From Saprospiraceae bacterium (GTDB lineage: Bacteria; Bacteroidota; Bacteroidia; Chitinophagales; Saprospiraceae), in NCBI GenBank assembly GCA_016718205.1, contig JADKEB010000013.1, forward strand, positions 124,001 through 188,000: a stretch of 64,000 bases of DNA. The letters are read 5' to 3'. Every line of letters starts with the position of its first letter. The first letter of the stretch is position 1. The notes beneath the pieces are model-generated. The model was not told the DNA's origin. It searched no databases and saw only the letters and a list, made by a program, of their open reading frames with translations. Shown here piece after piece: positions 52,595-63,071 of this stretch. The position numbers and the translations under genes were made by a program.

Positions 52595-55500
52595 ATGATC
52601 AGTATCAGATTAAGAATTCAGCAAACAACAGGTGGTGAAAAGCACTGGATCAATTATGCTGAAATCACTGATACATACAACGATGACTTAGCGCCAAGAA
52701 ACAATTGGGATATCGATAGTAATCCAGGTAGTAATGGACCTGCTGAAAATGCAGTTGAGCCGGGATTCCCTGCAGATGACAATATCACAAGTATGGACAA
52801 AGGTGGAGAAGAAGATGACCATGACCCGGCAGGAATAGAAATCTTTGACTTAGCATTGATGATCGTTGATGATACAGATATACTTGCCAATTATGGAGAC
52901 AATGTAGTCCATACGATCACTGTAACTAATCAAGGAAGCATCACTTCCAATGGATTCGATGTAACTGTTCATGTGCCATCAGGCTATACATTCAGTACAG
53001 CTAATAATCCAGGATGGGTTAATAATGGTAATGGTACAGTGACTTATGTTTCACCAGAAGTTTTAACACCAGGTGAGACAGTCAATTATACATTGAATCT
53101 TACGGCAAGACCTACCAAAACAGATGTAAATGGCTGGTTAGTATATGCTGAAATCAGCAGAGACAACAGTGTTTATCCAGGAGTAACTCAAGATATCGAT
53201 AGTAGACCTGACAATAACAGGACTAATGATTCCGGAGGAGCAGTAGGCACTACTTCAGACGATGTACTTACCGGAATAGGTAGAGATAGAAACGGAAACA
53301 TGACCGGAACATTTGGAAGCACAACAGCCGCAACAGATGAAGACGATCATGACCCGACTACGATCAGAGTATTTGATATGGCCTTGTACAAGCAATTAGT
53401 AACCACTGCGCCATACCAATACGGCGATGTACATGAATTTAAAGTATGTGTAGTCAATCAAGGTAATCAGGTGATGCAGAATGTACAGATTACAGATTAT
53501 TTGCCTACAGGATATACATTCAGTGCGGCGGGTAATGTAGGTTGGTCAGTATCAGGTAGTAATTTGGTAAGAACCATAGCAGGACCATTAGATTTGTGTG
53601 ATACAGTGTGTGTAAGTCTATTCCTTAACTTTAATCAGACCACAGGAGGTAGAAATCACTGGATCAATTACAGTGAGATCACCAGAATGGAGGACAACAC
53701 AGGCACCCCAAGAGATGACGTGGATAGTAGACCAGGCAGTGACGGACCAGATGAAAGGGATGTATATCCAGGTGGTCCAGCTGATGATGATACGACAAGC
53801 ACTGATGAAGGTGGTGAAGAAGACGACCACGACCCGGCAGGACCGAAAGTATTCGACTTGGCATTGTTCATGGTCAATAATACGGATATTCTTTCCAGCT
53901 ATGGAGATAATGTAGTACAAACGATCACAGTAACCAATCAAGGTAATATACCAAGTAATGGATTTGATGTAACAGTATTTGTACCTGCGGGCTACACATT
54001 CAGTACAAGCAATAATCCAGGTTGGGTAAATAATGGAAACGGAACAGTAACTTATGTTTCAAGTGCAGTATTGGCACCAGGACAGACGTTACAATATACA
54101 TTAAATCTTACAGCAGTACCTACCAAAGCAGAAGATGGTTGGTTGGTATATGCAGAGATTAGCAGAGATAATAGTGCGGATCCATTGGCAACGGTAGATA
54201 TAGATAGCCGACCAGATGCCATCAGGAACAATGATGCAGGTGGTGCTGTCAATACGCCAAGTGACAATGTAGTTACTGGAGTAGGAGTTGATAAATTTGG
54301 AGTTGTAAGAGCGGCATTTAAGAGCAATGTTGCAGCTACGGACGAAGACGATCATGACCCTACAGTGATCAGAGTATTTGATATGGCACTATACAAAAAA
54401 CTCAATACAGCAGGACCATACAGATATGGCCAGGTGTTAGACTTCGAAGTTTGTGTAGTCAATCAAGGTAATCAGATAATGACAGATGTAGGTTTGATAG
54501 ATTACTTACCGGCGGGATTCCAATATGTGGCTGCAAACAATGCACCAGGAGTTTGGACAGTTTCAGGAAGTAATTTAACGGCAAATGTAGCAGGACCGAT
54601 TGCAGTGTGTGACACAATATGTGTGCCATTAAGACTTACAGTCAGACAGACCACAGGTGGTGAGAAAAACTGGATCAATTATTCAGAAATCACCAGTATG
54701 GAAGATGAGACAGGCACTCCAAGACCGGATGTAGATAGTACACCAGGCAGTGACCGTCCAGACGAAAGAGGTGTAGAGCCGGGCGATCCGGATGATAACA
54801 AGATCTCTGGAGGTGGACCAAAGGCAAATCCTGACGAAGATGAGGATGATCACGATCCGGCTGGAGTAGAGATATATGATTTAGCGCAAAGAAAGACAAC
54901 CACGGCAACAGGACCATTCAGATATGGCGATATAGTTAAGTTTACTTACGAAGTGTTCAATCAGGGAAGTATCCAAGCTAGTGGTATAGACATCATTGAC
55001 TATATACCATGCGGTATGAAATATGTAGCAGCATCCAACAATGCATTAGGATGGTCATACAATGCTACTACCGGAAATGCCACTATTACATTACCAGGTT
55101 CATTGATACCAGGTGCGAGTAGAACGATAGACATCTATCTACAAGTACAACCATGTATAGTAGGTAGTACAAAAGCCTGGACAAACATTGGAGAGATCAC
55201 AGGAGGAGACAGCGATGATCCAAATGAACCTCCAACGGATATAGATAGTACACCTGATCCTAATCCTAACAATGATCCAGGTGGACAACCGGATACACCA
55301 AACGACGATGAGGTGACAGAGGATCCAAATCTACCTCCAGGAGATGATGAAGATGATCATGATCCGGAAAGATTGGAGATTGTTGACTTAGCATTAAGAA
55401 AGAGAATGGTGACAGCAGGACCATATAAATATGGTCAAATCATAGACTTTGATATTGATGTATTCAATCAAGGAAACGTGACGATGACAGATATCGAGGT

Positions 55501-58500
55501 GATCGACTATATTCCAGAAGGCTTCACTTACGATCCAGCTATTAATGCAGGATGGCAGGGAGCATATCCGGCAGTATTCAGAATCATACCTGGCCCATTA
55601 GCGCCAGAGGCAAGTACCACGGTAAGACTTAGACTGAAGTTAGTACAAACTAATGGTGGTGGTAGAGTGTATACCAATGGAGCAGAGATCACAGGTATGG
55701 AAGATGAAGATGGAACACCTAGAGATAACGATGATGCAGATAGCACACCAGATGGAAATCCTGGCAATGACAATCCAGTCAATCCTGGCGATCCTAATGA
55801 CGACGTAGTGGATGAAAGTCCGAACGATCCGAATAGTCCAGGTGACGATGATGAAGATGACAGTGATCCTGCGGGACCTAAAGTCTTTGACCTTGCCCTT
55901 AGAAAAGTACAATTGACAGCACTACCTAGCTTTAGCTATGGTCAGACAGTACAATTTGGAATATCTATTTTCAACCAAGGAAATACAGATGCTAAGGATA
56001 TAGTGATTATCGACACACTACCATGTGGATTAGAGTATATTGTTACACCTGCAAACACAGCAGCAGGATGGGTATACAATGCAGCCACAAGGGAAGTACG
56101 TACCACATATGCCAATGTACTGGCAGCAGGAGCCAGTGTACAGCTTACTTTAGATAACAGAGTTATACCTTGTTACACTAATGTAGGAAGAGCATGGACA
56201 AACTGGGCAGAGATAGGATCAGCGGATGATAATGATCCAACTACACCTACTCCACCAGTTGACATAGACAGCACACCTGATGGTAATAACAATAATGATC
56301 CGGGTGGACAACCGAATACACCACAAGATGATGAGATCAATGGTGATCCAAACAATCCTGCAGCACCACAGGATGAGGACGACCACGATCCACATCAGAT
56401 ACAAATATTTGACCTGGCATTACGCAAGACTGTTGATAACAGAGGTCCATACATGATCGGTGAGACAGCGACATTCAGAATTAAGGTATTTAATCAAGGT
56501 AATGTACCAGCCAGAAATATAGTAATTAATGACTATATGAGAAGCGGATTTACATTCAATGCAGTGTCAAATGCAGGATGGAGTTTAATTACTGCCCCTA
56601 CAGCATCGGCTGATGGTTTATTGAACTATACAATCTCAAGTACATTAATGCCAGGAGATAGTATAACTATACCATTACTTCTTGTTGTAGCTCTAGACGC
56701 TAATCCTGCTGTTAAAGACTGGTGGAACTATGCAGAAATCAGGTCGTCACAAGATAATGTTGGTAACAACAGAAATGATGATGGAGATAGTGTAGGTAAT
56801 ACGAATTCACCACGTGAAAACGAAGTAGAACCTGACGGACCTTGGGATAATGTTATCAATGGCAACGGACCAAATGTAAATCAGGATGAAGATGATCATG
56901 ACCCGGAAAAGGTTATTGTAGTCGGAGGTCTAGGAGATACAGTATGGAAAGACCTTGATGGTGATGGTATCCAAGATCCGGGAGAGCCAGGAGTACAAGG
57001 AGTAATAGCCACCCTTACAGATTGTCGAGGTAATGTTTTACAAACCACAACAACAGATGCAACAGGATTCTATTTCTTCAATAATTTGATCCCGGGTGAT
57101 TATCAAGTACAGTTCAATATCAGTAACCTTCCAAGAGGATGTGCGTTTACATTCCAAAATCAAGGTGCTAATGATAGACTTGATAGTGATGTAGATCTTA
57201 ATGGCCTAGGACCATGCACAAATATCACTGGCGGCGAATTTGACAGTACATATGATGCAGGATTGTTGATACTGGCAGCGATTGGAGACTTTGTATGGCA
57301 TGATCTTAATGGTAATGGTCAGCAAAATGGAGGTGAGCCGGGAATGGCGGGAGTTCAAGTAAATCTTTACAAAGGAGATGGTTCATATGTAGGAACCACT
57401 TACACGGATGTAAACGGATATTACTTATTTGACTTCTTGTATCCAGGCAACTACTACCTTGAGTTCATAGATCCTGCTGGATTTGAACAGACCTTCTTCA
57501 ACAGAGGAAGTGATGTTACCGATAGTGATGTGGACAGATCCAATGGTCCACGTACCACTGCGACAACATACCTGGCTCCGGGAGAGAGAGATATGACATG
57601 GGATGCCGGATATTACAAATGTATTCCTATCGGAGACTTAGTATGGTACGATATCAACAAAAATGATATCTGGAATACTAATGAAAACGGTATCAATGGA
57701 TTGAAAGTGAACTTGTGGAGAAACCACTTCGGAACATGGATGATCTGGGATTTCAAATATACAGGACATAAACCTGGTACTCCGTCTGATGATGGTTACT
57801 GGAAGTTCTGTGCTCCTCCGGGCGAGTACTATGTAGAAGTGATCATGCCTCCACTGGGACTTGTAAGAGCACGTGCAAACGTAGGTACGAATGAAGAGAA
57901 TGATAGTGATATCACCAATGCTAACGGACCTACTACGACAGATAAGTTTACAGTCTTGTCTGGTCAGGAGAAATGTGATCTTGGAGCAGGATTCTATCCG
58001 ATGGCCCAAGCAGGTAATCTGGTGTGGAGAGATGCCAATGTCAATGGTATCCAGGAAAGTAATGAACCAAAAGTGGAAGGAGTGAAAGTCGAGGCAATAG
58101 AAAAAGCAACGGGAAAAGTTGCCGCCACAACCCTTACAGATTCTGATGGTACTTACAATATTAACTATCTGGAACAGCAGGCATACTATTTACGGTTTTC
58201 ACCACCAGCCGGCTATGGTGCAACATTACCTAGAAGAGTTTCAGATGATATGGATAGTGATGTGGATCACAGTAACGGCTCAAACACAACCAGAACAATT
58301 GAATTTATTTCAGGTAAAATCAATGAAAACATCGATATGGGTATTGCCTTTGGGGTACTACCAGTAGATTGGCTGGATGTAAATGCCCGACGTGTCAACA
58401 ATATCCATGAAATAACCTGGAGTACTGCCAAAGAAGTGAATGCAAGCCACTATGAGGTAGAAAGGAGAATGGAATCAGATGCTGAATTTAAACTGATACC

Positions 58501-58921
58501 TGGAAAGGTACCAGCTAAAGGCAATACATCAGATGTGAGCAACTATAGTTTGAACGATCAGGATGTAGACAAACCAGGAGTTTATGTATATAGAGTGAAG
58601 CAGACAGATTTTGACGGACAATATACATATAGTAAATTGGTGAGTGTTTCTCATAGCGGCACATTATCAGTGAGTCTTTATCCTAACCCTGCTAAAGAAG
58701 AGACAAATATAAATGTCATGGTGGGACAAGACTCAAAAGTGGAGATTGAGTTATTTGACAGTGCGAGTAAGCTCATTGCTTCTATCAAACCTTCTGATGC
58801 ACAGAAAGCTGGAGAAACAATGTATAATCTTAAACTGAATGATGTACCAGCTGGTGTTTACAACGTAGTGATAACCATCAACGGGCAGGCAGTTCAGAAA
58901 AAACTGATCAGAATCGAGTAA
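52595..58921 (+). CDS. Giant DUF11-repeat surface protein, C-terminal segment with T9SS signal
   Basis: This 2108-residue segment continues repeat 11 and has eight more DUF11 repeats (repeats 12-19, e.g. FDLALMIVDDTD, FDMALYKQLVT, YDLAQRKTTTA, FDLALRKTVDN). Next come four SdrD/Cna-B-like domains starting near residues 1445 (GLGDTVWKDLDGDGIQDPGE), 1560 (IGDFVWHDLNGNGQ), 1677 (IGDLVWYDINKND) and 1805 (AGNLVWRDANVNGIQE). A typical linker (WSTAKEVNASHYEVERRME...VKQTDFDG) and a T9SS type A sorting domain at about 2030-2108 (LYPNPAKEETNI...GVYNVVITI) follow. The formal start at 52595 is arbitrary; the sense begins at about 52512. A strong terminator follows. Confidence 0.9.
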   Translation: MISIRLRIQQTTGGEKHWINYAEITDTYNDDLAPRNNWDIDSNPGSNGPAENAVEPGFPADDNITSMDKGGEEDDHDPAGIEIFDLALMIVDDTDILANYGDNVVHTITVTNQGSITSNGFDVTVHVPSGYTFSTANNPGWVNNGNGTVTYVSPEVLTPGETVNYTLNLTARPTKTDVNGWLVYAEISRDNSVYPGVTQDIDSRPDNNRTNDSGGAVGTTSDDVLTGIGRDRNGNMTGTFGSTTAATDEDDHDPTTIRVFDMALYKQLVTTAPYQYGDVHEFKVCVVNQGNQVMQNVQITDYLPTGYTFSAAGNVGWSVSGSNLVRTIAGPLDLCDTVCVSLFLNFNQTTGGRNHWINYSEITRMEDNTGTPRDDVDSRPGSDGPDERDVYPGGPADDDTTSTDEGGEEDDHDPAGPKVFDLALFMVNNTDILSSYGDNVVQTITVTNQGNIPSNGFDVTVFVPAGYTFSTSNNPGWVNNGNGTVTYVSSAVLAPGQTLQYTLNLTAVPTKAEDGWLVYAEISRDNSADPLATVDIDSRPDAIRNNDAGGAVNTPSDNVVTGVGVDKFGVVRAAFKSNVAATDEDDHDPTVIRVFDMALYKKLNTAGPYRYGQVLDFEVCVVNQGNQIMTDVGLIDYLPAGFQYVAANNAPGVWTVSGSNLTANVAGPIAVCDTICVPLRLTVRQTTGGEKNWINYSEITSMEDETGTPRPDVDSTPGSDRPDERGVEPGDPDDNKISGGGPKANPDEDEDDHDPAGVEIYDLAQRKTTTATGPFRYGDIVKFTYEVFNQGSIQASGIDIIDYIPCGMKYVAASNNALGWSYNATTGNATITLPGSLIPGASRTIDIYLQVQPCIVGSTKAWTNIGEITGGDSDDPNEPPTDIDSTPDPNPNNDPGGQPDTPNDDEVTEDPNLPPGDDEDDHDPERLEIVDLALRKRMVTAGPYKYGQIIDFDIDVFNQGNVTMTDIEVIDYIPEGFTYDPAINAGWQGAYPAVFRIIPGPLAPEASTTVRLRLKLVQTNGGGRVYTNGAEITGMEDEDGTPRDNDDADSTPDGNPGNDNPVNPGDPNDDVVDESPNDPNSPGDDDEDDSDPAGPKVFDLALRKVQLTALPSFSYGQTVQFGISIFNQGNTDAKDIVIIDTLPCGLEYIVTPANTAAGWVYNAATREVRTTYANVLAAGASVQLTLDNRVIPCYTNVGRAWTNWAEIGSADDNDPTTPTPPVDIDSTPDGNNNNDPGGQPNTPQDDEINGDPNNPAAPQDEDDHDPHQIQIFDLALRKTVDNRGPYMIGETATFRIKVFNQGNVPARNIVINDYMRSGFTFNAVSNAGWSLITAPTASADGLLNYTISSTLMPGDSITIPLLLVVALDANPAVKDWWNYAEIRSSQDNVGNNRNDDGDSVGNTNSPRENEVEPDGPWDNVINGNGPNVNQDEDDHDPEKVIVVGGLGDTVWKDLDGDGIQDPGEPGVQGVIATLTDCRGNVLQTTTTDATGFYFFNNLIPGDYQVQFNISNLPRGCAFTFQNQGANDRLDSDVDLNGLGPCTNITGGEFDSTYDAGLLILAAIGDFVWHDLNGNGQQNGGEPGMAGVQVNLYKGDGSYVGTTYTDVNGYYLFDFLYPGNYYLEFIDPAGFEQTFFNRGSDVTDSDVDRSNGPRTTATTYLAPGERDMTWDAGYYKCIPIGDLVWYDINKNDIWNTNENGINGLKVNLWRNHFGTWMIWDFKYTGHKPGTPSDDGYWKFCAPPGEYYVEVIMPPLGLVRARANVGTNEENDSDITNANGPTTTDKFTVLSGQEKCDLGAGFYPMAQAGNLVWRDANVNGIQESNEPKVEGVKVEAIEKATGKVAATTLTDSDGTYNINYLEQQAYYLRFSPPAGYGATLPRRVSDDMDSDVDHSNGSNTTRTIEFISGKINENIDMGIAFGVLPVDWLDVNARRVNNIHEITWSTAKEVNASHYEVERRMESDAEFKLIPGKVPAKGNTSDVSNYSLNDQDVDKPGVYVYRVKQTDFDGQYTYSKLVSVSHSGTLSVSLYPNPAKEETNINVMVGQDSKVEIELFDSASKLIASIKPSDAQKAGETMYNLKLNDVPAGVYNVVITINGQAVQKKLIRIE

Positions 58922-58943
58922 TTATTATTTTGTAATAAAATTT

Positions 58944-58979
58944 AAAGGGGTATCATTTTCGGATGATACCCCTTTTTTT
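58944..58979 (+). terminator. Intrinsic terminator of the DUF11 gene
   Basis: A perfect 13-bp stem (58944-58956 with 58963-58975, aaaggggtatcat) has a 6-base loop and is followed by T7. It starts 23 bases after the stop codon. Confidence 0.92.
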
Positions 58980-59167
58980 CTGAAGTGATTTGATCCAAAC
59001 CTAAAAAGGGTAGGGCAAAAAGGGAAGACCTGGATTTTCGTAATAGATTTTCATTTTGAGTATTTATTCAATTATGATAAAACAAAATACTTTCTTTTTT
59101 ATTATCTCCTCGATAACCTGAAACTAACTGTATTACATTACATTTGCGGACTAAACAAGGGAAATAC

Positions 59168-59632
59168 ATGCAAAAAGAGTGGCGATTTGAGATCTTAAGC
59201 TGGATGTTTATACTGATATTCTGTTCATTGATCACGATACCTGTTTATATGAAATGTGGTGAAAATTACCCTTTTTATCTTTCAAATATTGTGTCTATTT
59301 TCCTGTTTTTATGGTTTACTAGATGGCTGTTTTTATGGAAATTTGTACCCTATTCGAGATCAAAATGGGTCAAATGGATCTTAATTTTCCTGCCTATACC
59401 CATTTTTATGTACCTCGTAGGGAGCATGTATGATTTTCAAAAATTCATAGACGAAGAAGGCACCATCAGCTTTCTGAAGGCATCATCAGATATGAGCGAT
59501 TATGATTTCGGCAGGTTTATAAAATATCAGTTCATCTTTTTTTGTACAAGTGCTATAGTTACCACATTGCTTTTGCCGGTAAGAATGATCATTTCTTTCT
59601 GGCGTATTATCAACACACCTGACAGGGTTTGA
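59168..59632 (+). CDS. Hypothetical membrane protein with four hydrophobic segments
   Basis: The ATG at 59168 (MQKEWRFEILSWMFILIF) was preferred over a TTG at 59144. The 154-residue protein has four hydrophobic segments (about 9-27, 36-57, 68-88 and 119-142) and charged loops. It resembles small Bacteroidota membrane proteins of unknown role. The next gene starts 33 bases after its stop, so co-transcription is likely. Confidence 0.65.
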   Translation: MQKEWRFEILSWMFILIFCSLITIPVYMKCGENYPFYLSNIVSIFLFLWFTRWLFLWKFVPYSRSKWVKWILIFLPIPIFMYLVGSMYDFQKFIDEEGTISFLKASSDMSDYDFGRFIKYQFIFFCTSAIVTTLLLPVRMIISFWRIINTPDRV

Positions 59633-59664
59633 TTTTTTCAACAACAAATAAAACATTTCAAGTT

Positions 59665-60015
59665 ATGTCATTGATCAATGAATTTAATGAATACAGGACA
59701 AAAATGAATGACAAAATATTGGCTCAGGACAATAAAGTACTCAAAAGATTTTTTAGCCTGGATAATCAAACCTATCAGGATGGAGCCCTGTCCGAAAAAG
59801 TAAAAGAGCTTTTGGGACTTGTAGCCTCTATGGTGCTGAGATGTGATGACTGTATCAAATACCACTTAGGTACATGTCATGAACTGGGTGTCACTACCGA
59901 TGAAATTTATGAAGTTTTTTCAGTGGCCAATCTTGTGGGTGGATCTATATGTATTCCTCATACCCGAAGAGCCGCTGAGTATTGGGATGAATTGTTGCAG
60001 ACAAAAAATGACTGA
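59665..60015 (+). CDS. Carboxymuconolactone decarboxylase/AhpD-like protein
   Basis: The ATG at 59665 starts MSLINEFNEYRTKMNDKIL; the frame extends to 59629 without family similarity. The 116-residue protein has the AhpD-type redox motif RCDDCIKYHLGTC (CxxC) and the helix SEKVKELLGLVASMVL, and ends in the helix YEVFSVANLVGGSICIPHTRRAAEYW. It is probably a peroxidase-linked disulfide protein, although the family name comes from decarboxylases that lack this activity. Confidence 0.85.
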   Translation: MSLINEFNEYRTKMNDKILAQDNKVLKRFFSLDNQTYQDGALSEKVKELLGLVASMVLRCDDCIKYHLGTCHELGVTTDEIYEVFSVANLVGGSICIPHTRRAAEYWDELLQTKND

Positions 60016-60027
60016 TTTTTTATTTTT

Positions 60028-62148
60028 TCACGAGATTCTTGCCCAGTCTTTGTACTGATGTTTTAATCTGGCGACTTCTTGCCTGATGTTTTCATGTCTA
60101 GGTTTTTCGAGTTTCGGATCATCTTCTATGATGTGCAGCGCAAAATTTCTGGCTGTATCCATGATCGCTCTGTCGGTTCCGATATTCAGGAGCTTAAAAT
60201 CCAAAAGACCACTTTGTTGTGTGCCCTGAATATCACCCGGCCCTCTTAGTTTCAAATCTACTTCAGCTATTTCAAATCCGTTGTTGGTTCTTACCATGGT
60301 ATGGATACGCTCCCTTCCTTCTTTTGAAATTTTATAATCTGTCATAAGGATGCAATAAGACTGGTCAGCACCACGACCTACGCGTCCTCTCAGCTGATGT
60401 AGCTGGGATAAGCCAAATCTCTCGGTGTTTTCTATCACCATCACACTGGCATTGGGAACATTGACACCTACTTCTATCACCGTCGTAGCTACCATGATCT
60501 GAGTGGTTTTCTTGATAAATCGTTGCATCTCCCAATCTTTGTCTGCTGCTTTCATTCGACCGTGAACCACACTTATCTGAAAATCAGGCTGAGGAAAATA
60601 CTGCAGTAACCGTTCATATCCATCGTTGAGGTTTTTGAGATCGAGTTTTTCGGATTCTTCGATCAGTGGATAGACGATGTATATCTGCCGGCCTTTAGCT
60701 ATTTCGCTATGCAAAAACTGGATAAGCTGTGGTCTTGCTGTCTCATATTTGTGAATGGTTTTTATTTCTTTGCGGCCCGGAGGCAGCTCATCTATGACGG
60801 AGACATCCAGATCGCCATAGAGCGTCATGGCAAGGGTTCGCGGAATAGGTGTGGCGGTCATCACCAGAATGTGAGGCGCCAGGGCATCATTTTTTTTCCA
60901 GAGACTGGCTCGTTGAGCCACGCCGAATCTATGTTGTTCGTCCACTACAGCAAAGCCGAGGTGTTTGAAGACGACGTGCTCTTCTATCAATGCGTGTGTG
61001 CCGATGATGATGTTGACCTTACCTTCTTTCAGATCTTGCAGGATGGCAGCTCTTTTTTTGCCTTTCACACTTCCGGACAAAAAGGCAATGCCTATATCCA
61101 TACCTTGCAGTAATCCAGAAATCGATTCAAAATGTTGTTGAGCCAATATTTCAGTAGGAGCCATCAGACAGGATTGAAATCCGTTGTCCAATGCTATCAG
61201 CATGGACAATAATGCCACTATCGTCTTTCCACTACCTACATCTCCCTGGAGGAGCCGATTCATCTGTACTGGTTTGCCCATGTCCGCCCGGATTTCTTTT
61301 ATCACTTTCTTTTGGGCACTTGTCAGTTCGAAGGGCAGTTTATGATTGTAAAAGGTGTTGAAATAATGCCCTATTGTGGCAAACGGAGCACTACGGTACT
61401 TGTATTGTCTGTATATTTTGCTAAGCAACAGGCGCACCTGAACAAAAAAGAATTCTTCAAACTTTATTCTGTTGACAGCCAATTCCTTTTCTCTTTCATT
61501 GGAAGGAAAATGTATCCATTGTAAAGTATTGTAGGCTGAGCCGATCTTCAGTTTTTCGAGGATGTAAGGAGGAAGCGTTTCCGGTACATCCTTTTCTTCG
61601 ATGGTTACCAACAGGCTGTTGATAATCTTTCTTCTGGTTTTGCTATCCAATCCTTTGGCATCCATTTTTTCAGTGCTGGAATACACCGGATCAAAAGTAG
61701 ATGTCAGATGTATGGCAGACTCAGACACCAGTTCCATTTCAGGGTGAACCATGGATTTATTTCCGTTAAAGACATTTACCTTACCGTAGATGATATATTC
61801 TTCGCCTTCTTTAAGACTCTTTTCCAACCAGGTGACTCCCTGAAACCACACCAATTCCAAAAATCCCGAACTGTCCTTAAATATTCCGGTTATGCGGGAC
61901 CTGTTAGTTTTTCCTTTTATTTTTTCAATAGACACTAATGTGCCCTTAAGCTGGATGTTGTCACCTTCTGCTTTTACATCTTTGATCAGGTGAAATTTGG
62001 TACGATCTATATATCTGAATGGAAATGTATACAGCAGATTTCTGACCGTATGGATATTGAGTTCTTTTCTGAAGGTTTCACCACGGGAAGGACCAATACC
62101 TTTGACGTATTCTATGGGTGTATCCAGTATATTTAGATGATTAGGCAA
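60028..62148 (-). CDS. recG: ATP-dependent DNA helicase RecG
   Basis: It regresses stalled forks and processes recombination intermediates. The 706-residue protein has an N-terminal wedge/OB-fold region, Walker A LLQGDVGSGKT, the DExH-type motif AVVDEQHRFG, TATPIPRTLAM and the C-terminal motifs VATTVIEVGVNVPNASVM and HQLRGRVGRG. The length is normal. It is divergent from rbfA, sharing a 67-base spacer. Confidence 0.96.
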   Translation of the reverse strand: MPNHLNILDTPIEYVKGIGPSRGETFRKELNIHTVRNLLYTFPFRYIDRTKFHLIKDVKAEGDNIQLKGTLVSIEKIKGKTNRSRITGIFKDSSGFLELVWFQGVTWLEKSLKEGEEYIIYGKVNVFNGNKSMVHPEMELVSESAIHLTSTFDPVYSSTEKMDAKGLDSKTRRKIINSLLVTIEEKDVPETLPPYILEKLKIGSAYNTLQWIHFPSNEREKELAVNRIKFEEFFFVQVRLLLSKIYRQYKYRSAPFATIGHYFNTFYNHKLPFELTSAQKKVIKEIRADMGKPVQMNRLLQGDVGSGKTIVALLSMLIALDNGFQSCLMAPTEILAQQHFESISGLLQGMDIGIAFLSGSVKGKKRAAILQDLKEGKVNIIIGTHALIEEHVVFKHLGFAVVDEQHRFGVAQRASLWKKNDALAPHILVMTATPIPRTLAMTLYGDLDVSVIDELPPGRKEIKTIHKYETARPQLIQFLHSEIAKGRQIYIVYPLIEESEKLDLKNLNDGYERLLQYFPQPDFQISVVHGRMKAADKDWEMQRFIKKTTQIMVATTVIEVGVNVPNASVMVIENTERFGLSQLHQLRGRVGRGADQSYCILMTDYKISKEGRERIHTMVRTNNGFEIAEVDLKLRGPGDIQGTQQSGLLDFKLLNIGTDRAIMDTARNFALHIIEDDPKLEKPRHENIRQEVARLKHQYKDWARIS

Positions 62149-62215
62149 ATTATCCGTGTATTGATTCGATTACTAAATGCAAAAATATTAAATTTGTGAC
62201 ACTTTAATAAAAATA

Positions 62216-62593
62216 ATGGATAGTAAGAGACAAGCACAAGTGGGAGAATTGATCAAAAGAAATTTTGCTCCGGTCTTTCAGGAGCATGGGATTTATATAT
62301 ATGGACAGGGATTTGTAAGTGTCACATCAGTAAAGGTGACACCCGATCTGGCACAAGCCAAGGTATATTTGAGTGTCTTTAATGTTGCTGACAGAGACGA
62401 AGCCCTACGCAAGATCAACAATCATACCCACGTACTGAAACAAGCACTTGCAGCGCGTATAAAAAATCAGATGAGGAGAATCCCACAGATTCACTTTTAC
62501 TTTGACGAGACCATCGAAGAAATGTATAGGGTAGATGCACTATTTAAAGAGATCAAAACGATGTATCCGCCATCGGTTCAGGAGGAAGAATGA
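62216..62593 (+). CDS. rbfA: 30S ribosome-binding factor A
   Basis: The 125-residue protein has a KH-like fold: SKRQAQVGELIKRNFAPVF, VSVTSVKVTPDLAQAKVYLSV and LAARIKNQMRRIPQIHFYFDETIEEMYRVDALF. It binds 30S subunits and assists 16S rRNA 5'-end maturation and cold adaptation. It stands alone here. Confidence 0.93.
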   Translation: MDSKRQAQVGELIKRNFAPVFQEHGIYIYGQGFVSVTSVKVTPDLAQAKVYLSVFNVADRDEALRKINNHTHVLKQALAARIKNQMRRIPQIHFYFDETIEEMYRVDALFKEIKTMYPPSVQEEE

Positions 62594-63071
62594 GGAAGTT
62601 TACATCTTTTTTGGTTTTACTGAAGAGTCTACTCCGAAAAACAAATGTTTTATGATTGACATTTTACACCTAAAAAAAGTAACAATTCAGGTATCTGCTT
62701 TCAGATTAAAAGTAATGCAATTTTTAGTCAAACAAAGCTCATTCGAGATATAATAACAATGCTATTGCTATGAAAATAGTCTAAAAGGCACTAAAAATGG
62801 CCATTTTTTTGAAAGGGAAATTGAGTACATCTGAAATTTACTAAAAAAAACTGGTTTATAATCATACAATCACCATCTTTATAAAAGCTTGATTTACAGT
62901 ATAATTAGTTAGCACAACAACGATTTGTTATTCTTTCTTAATATTAATCAATGATTTATATCACATGGAGGTATATTCATTATCATGATCGATGCTAATC
63001 CAGGTCATTTTTTAGTATCATAAACCTCCCTAATCTTGCATTGTATTTCGATAATAACAAAAATAAAAGTA
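62594..63071. other. Gene-free region before the YceI gene
   Basis: A 478-base A/T-rich region. I see no convincing open frame, repeat or hairpin. Confidence 0.5.

Noticed and set aside
46666..58921. Periodic repetition of about 450-600 bp that could suggest a CRISPR-like or satellite array
   Set aside because: The period is that of protein repeats in one reading frame (DUF11), with codon-level divergence and no short identical repeats with spacers.
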